A DNA stretch of 23,825 bases from a virus. Shown here piece by piece: positions 21,396 to 23,825 of this stretch. The stretch lies in the IMG/VR virus record IMGVR_UViG_3300037011_000309, positions 1 to 23,825 of that record. One strand, written 5' to 3'. The notes under the pieces are model-generated. The model had not been told where the DNA came from and made no database searches. It saw nothing but the letters and a program-made list of their open reading frames with translations. Position numbers and translations under genes: made by a program. Within the stretch, counting starts at the first letter, position 1; every line of letters starts with the position of its first letter.

Positions 21396-22211
21396 ATGAA
21401 ATCAAATGTATCTTTGAAAGATCTGTATCTTCCTGTGGAAAAAATGCCTATGGGGGATTTATTACCGAAATACGATCATATTTCGGGGTTGCTCTATGCA
21501 ATGGTTATTACTTTGCCTTCTGGTGAAAAAAGGATTGTAAACTATTGTAGTGAAGATTACCACTTGGTAAGAAATGAAGAAATTCTTCCTCCGTTAATTG
21601 AAGAGGTAAGTAGGTTCTATGATATAGAAACTAATTGTATTATGAGGGGGTATTCTCGTTTCTATATTGATATAATTTTAAAGAACCAAGAACTGGTAAT
21701 GGATAAAAATGATAAGGTTTATGCTAAAATCAGAGTAGCAAATTCCTATGATGGTTCCAGAAAATATAATTTTGCTATGGGGTTCTGGAGACAGATATGT
21801 AAAAATGGGTTAATGGGATTTACGAATTGGGATTCAGTTAACAGAATGCACACTCCTGGGTTAGAGGAATTAACCAATTTTTCCAAAGTAATGGAAATGG
21901 TTTCCTTATTTCTTGCAGAAGCAGAGGATCATTTTGATAAATACAGAGAACTTCATGGTCAATCTGTAAGGAATCCTTTGTTAAGGATTGAGGAAATTGC
22001 AGAAGAAACTGATTTTCCAGTATCTATGGTAGAAGAGGTGACTGCTCGTTTAGAAGAAGAAAAGAAAACATTGAATACTTCAGAAGTGACTGACTGGTTA
22101 ATCTACAATGCTTTTAACTATCAGCTTAACCATAATGAAGAATATAAGGCTAAAGAGGAAAGAAAGGCTAAGATTGATAGTCAGGTTTTTAATTACCTTT
22201 TATCATACTAA
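21396..22211 (+). CDS. DUF932-like protein
   Basis: The 271-residue protein has the layout of the DUF932 (phage/plasmid-like) family. Features are EDYHLVRNEEILPPLIEEVS, IRVANSYDGSRKYNFAMGFW, RQICKNGLMGFTNW and HTPGLEEL. The N..D...... G..R..C.NG...G. core resembles the family motif. DUF932 proteins are widespread in phages and plasmids with no established enzymatic function. The C-terminal third is helical and acidic (RIEEIAEETDFPVSMVEEVT, then EEEKKTL). It lies 22 bp after the transglycosylase and 5 bp before the membrane-anchored gene. The domain call is by pattern memory. Confidence 0.7.
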   Translation: MKSNVSLKDLYLPVEKMPMGDLLPKYDHISGLLYAMVITLPSGEKRIVNYCSEDYHLVRNEEILPPLIEEVSRFYDIETNCIMRGYSRFYIDIILKNQELVMDKNDKVYAKIRVANSYDGSRKYNFAMGFWRQICKNGLMGFTNWDSVNRMHTPGLEELTNFSKVMEMVSLFLAEAEDHFDKYRELHGQSVRNPLLRIEEIAEETDFPVSMVEEVTARLEEEKKTLNTSEVTDWLIYNAFNYQLNHNEEYKAKEERKAKIDSQVFNYLLSY

Positions 22212-22216
22212 GTAAT

Positions 22217-22612
22217 ATGAAGAAATCTAATAACATGGGGTGGTTACCTTGGGTGGTATTTATATTCTTGGTGATTCTTGCAGATAGGGAAAATGCTTTT
22301 AGAAGAGAAAGGATAATCAACATATCATTAAGAAATAGTTCTTACCCATTACCTGACCAAACTAAAGGGGAACCCCTATTCTATTCTTTACAAAAGCATG
22401 ATTGGGTATATGGGTCAAACCCCAGAGCTAAGGCGCCAAGTTCCACGATAGAGCCTTATGAAGATATAGAGAAATACCTTAAGAAGAATATTCCGATTTA
22501 TAAAAAGAAAACATATTGGGGTGAGGAATGGGATGAGATCGATAAACCAGATATTATCTGGGATGATGAAGGTGATGATCATGAGTTGGATCCCGAACAT
22601 AAAATAAAATAA
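22217..22612 (+). CDS. Membrane-anchored acidic hypothetical protein
   Basis: The 131-residue product has an N-terminal hydrophobic segment at about residues 8-22 (GWLPWVVFIFLVILA) that could be a signal anchor or uncleaved signal. The rest is polar. A middle part has NPRAKAPSSTIEPYEDIEKY, and the C-terminal 40 residues are acidic and Trp-rich (YWGEEWDEIDKPDIIWDDEG). The charge pattern around the anchor (KK before, DRENAFRRER after) leaves the topology uncertain. It follows the DUF932-like gene by 5 bp and ends the operon; a new promoter begins 35 bp later. It has no recognised family. Confidence 0.78.
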   Translation: MKKSNNMGWLPWVVFIFLVILADRENAFRRERIINISLRNSSYPLPDQTKGEPLFYSLQKHDWVYGSNPRAKAPSSTIEPYEDIEKYLKKNIPIYKKKTYWGEEWDEIDKPDIIWDDEGDDHELDPEHKIK

Positions 22613-22647
22613 AGGATCAAAAAGGATCAAAATTGTTTCAGGTTTAT

Positions 22648-22679
22648 TTGCATTATGGTCGATAATGTATATATATTTG
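22648..22679 (+). promoter_or_regulatory. Bacteroidota-type promoter for the DUF2786 gene
   Basis: TTG at 22648-22650 and TATATTTG at 22672-22679 are separated by 21 bp. TTGCATTATGGT and TATATTTGCATATAATTAAT match the extended pattern of the other promoters. The predicted start is near 22686, a leader of about 66 nt before the ATG at 22752. The sequence before -33 (ATTGTTTCAGGTTTA) resembles part of the 36-bp repeat. Confidence 0.85.
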
Positions 22680-22717
22680 CATATAATTAATTGCAATAAA
22701 AACCTAAACTCATTATC

Positions 22718-22771
22718 ATGGAAAACACAATTAACTTTAACACTATCATTTATGGCAGAAATAGACGATAG
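22718..22771 (+). other. Short upstream ORF overlapping the DUF2786 start
   Basis: ATG 22718 opens a 17-codon frame (MENTINFNTIIYGRNRR) ending TAG 22769-22771, which overlaps the ATG at 22752 in another frame. It is the first ATG after the predicted transcription start. It might act as a leader peptide that couples or limits translation of the downstream gene. It may also be chance. Confidence 0.3.
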
Positions 22772-23492
22772 TATTCTGGAAAAAATCCAAAAGCTTTTAC
22801 GCTTACAGAAAAGCGCAGAAGAGATTGGTAGTCTGCATGAGGCTAATCTCGCAGCAGAGAGGGTAACTGACCTACTTCTAAAGTATAATCTAGAGTTGGA
22901 GGATATTGGTAATCATACTCCAGCAGAGAAAACTGATCTTCATAGGTTTAATGAAGAAGATATAACGAATCCTAAAAATGAAGGGAAATGGGTTCACGCC
23001 TTATATAATATATTATGTAAATATAATTTCTGCAGGATGATAATCTCTGTCAATAGATTTGATCACCTAAAGGATTATGCTATATTACTAGGTACTAAGG
23101 ATAATGTGGAATCTGTGAAATTTCTTGCTGATCAATTAGAAGAAAGAATACGTTCTGCAGAGAAGGAAGCCTGGAAACATAATATATCTCCAGAAAAAAG
23201 GAATGCCTTTAGGAGGGGATTTTTTATGGGAGCAGTAAGGGGAATTGATACCCAATTAAGGGAGAAACGAGAAAGAGAAACACAAGCTAATGTAAAGGTA
23301 ACTTCTCTGGTTCTTTCAAGGGATTCTAAAATGAGGGAATTTATGGAACAGCAATTTTCCAATTTGAGACAGTCAAGGGGAACAAGAACCTCAGCAGTTA
23401 ATGGGTATGCTCAAGGACATGCTCATGGGAGAAATATGAGTATTAATCGTGGAGTGGAAGGAAGTAGTAACCAACATAAAGCAATAGGATGA
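22752..23492 (+). CDS. DUF2786-like protein
   Basis: The 246-residue protein starts at ATG 22752. The longer frame to 22665 would begin inside the promoter and is rejected. An N-terminal helical pair, ILEKIQKLLRLQKSAEE then EANLAAERVTDLLLKYNLEL, matches DUF2786 (K...LL.LA.....EA..A...A..LL..+.+). A DUF7168-like section follows (WVHALYNILCKYNFCRMI; YAILLGTKDNVESVKFLADQ), then REAFRRGFFMGAVRGI-type Arg-rich helices. The C-terminus (GYAQGHAHGRNMSINRG) is Gly/His/Arg-rich and probably disordered, and ends in an uncharged tail. The function of these domains is unknown, though they are common in phages. The stop overlaps the next ATG (ATGA). Confidence 0.8.
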   Translation: MAEIDDSILEKIQKLLRLQKSAEEIGSLHEANLAAERVTDLLLKYNLELEDIGNHTPAEKTDLHRFNEEDITNPKNEGKWVHALYNILCKYNFCRMIISVNRFDHLKDYAILLGTKDNVESVKFLADQLEERIRSAEKEAWKHNISPEKRNAFRRGFFMGAVRGIDTQLREKRERETQANVKVTSLVLSRDSKMREFMEQQFSNLRQSRGTRTSAVNGYAQGHAHGRNMSINRGVEGSSNQHKAIG

Positions 23493-23776
23493 AAAACAAA
23501 GGTAAATTGTATACTATTGGGTCACCCATAAAAGTATACGGTAAAAACGGTACAGGACAAATAAAGGCCGCGATGAAAAAGCTTTTCCTGCACCCTAAAC
23601 ATTTTAAAATCGGATGGATATTATCTATCCCAGTCCCAATCGGACATAAAGAATTTTATTTAATGGCTTCTGATGCAGAATCATTGAAAATGTTGCCTGC
23701 AGATTTTTGTGAACGTTTACAGGATATTTTAAATCCACCAAAGGAACCAGTAATTCCAGCTGATCTAGAAACTTGA
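23489..23776 (+). CDS. Small hypothetical protein
   Basis: The 95-residue protein begins MKNKGKLYTIGSPIKVYGKN and contains a basic stretch GQIKAAMKKLFLHPKHFKIG, then WILSIPVPIGHKEFYLMASD, and ends PPKEPVIPADLET. The middle looks like a small alpha/beta domain with a Lys-rich face. No family is recognised. It shares an ATGA overlap with the DUF2786-like gene and so is coupled to it. Its stop lies 2 bp before the second copy of the 36-bp repeat, as at 17730 where a gene also runs into the first copy. Confidence 0.8.
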   Translation: MKNKGKLYTIGSPIKVYGKNGTGQIKAAMKKLFLHPKHFKIGWILSIPVPIGHKEFYLMASDAESLKMLPADFCERLQDILNPPKEPVIPADLET

Positions 23777-23778
23777 AA

Positions 23779-23814
23779 CAATTTAAAAACATTTTTCGGG
23801 GTTTTGTTGCAAAC
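23779..23814 (+). repeat. 36-bp repeat copy 2, at the window end
   Basis: Identical over 36 bp to 17723-17758, then G for T, then GGTT. It contains TTG at 23807-23809, which would be the -33 element of a promoter whose -7 box lies past the window edge at about 23830. This predicts a further gene immediately downstream. Confidence 0.85.
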
Positions 23815-23825
23815 GGGTTGTTTAG

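Noticed and set aside
22613-22632. AAAGGATCAA repeated twice as an iteron-like array
   Set aside because: Only two copies of a 10-bp unit in a short gap; too little for an origin or CRISPR-type array.

Overview
The window reads as part of the genome of a large, AT-rich, double-stranded DNA bacteriophage that infects a member of the Bacteroidota. All recognisable genes lie on the + strand, are packed with 1-45 bp gaps or short ATGA/GTGA/TAATG overlaps, and include a block of phage DNA-metabolism genes. The host inference rests on four promoters carrying the Bacteroidota-type -7 box TAnnTTTG (each as TATATTTGCA) with TTG 20-21 bp upstream, and on the short A-rich leaders, most without a clear Shine-Dalgarno sequence. 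No integrase, structural gene, tRNA or rRNA was seen, and no CRISPR array.

Region 1 (2-14510) is one continuous co-directional block. After the 3' end of an unidentified gene come nucleotide-pool genes: a dimeric-type dUTPase/dCTPase-like protein, a small SH3-like protein, a divergent thymidylate-synthase-fold protein, a GroES-like co-chaperonin and a second, clearer thymidylate synthase/dCMP hydroxymethylase family protein. Replication and recombination genes follow: family A DNA polymerase with a proofreading domain, a small helical protein in the position expected of a UvsY-like mediator, a gp32-like SSB, a RecA/UvsX-like recombinase, a 5' flap nuclease, a P-loop (deoxy)nucleotide-kinase-like protein, SbcD/gp47, two overlooked 52-residue proteins, SbcC/gp46, a PD-(D/E)XK Holliday-junction-resolvase-like nuclease, a NusG-like transcription factor and a large unknown protein. 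Together these would supply most of a T4-style recombination-dependent replication and repair pathway; helicase, primase and clamp are not in the window.

Region 2 (14530-16867) starts at its own promoter, which sits inside a perfect 10-bp inverted repeat centred on the predicted start of transcription. It holds a pyrimidine-dimer-glycosylase family protein, a basic SAP/HTH-like protein, a four-helix membrane protein and an unknown protein, all translationally coupled.

Region 3 (16868-20193) carries two highly charged, probably abundant proteins (an acidic protein with two internal repeats at 16943 and a Lys/Glu/Ala-rich coiled-coil protein at 18890). Both are preceded by a near-identical AT-rich element ending in TATATAAA that is not the TAnnTTTG promoter, so it may be a second promoter class. 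Between them are a 59-residue gene containing a perfect hairpin, and two unknown genes driven by a TAnnTTTG promoter. A terminator follows the second charged protein.

Region 4 (20194-23825) has two further TAnnTTTG promoters and holds small accessory genes: an unknown protein, a KTSC-domain protein, a secreted lytic-transglycosylase-like protein, a DUF932-like protein, a membrane-anchored acidic protein, a DUF2786-like protein and an unknown protein. The window ends within a 36-bp element identical to one upstream of the 17797 gene, probably the upstream half of the next promoter.
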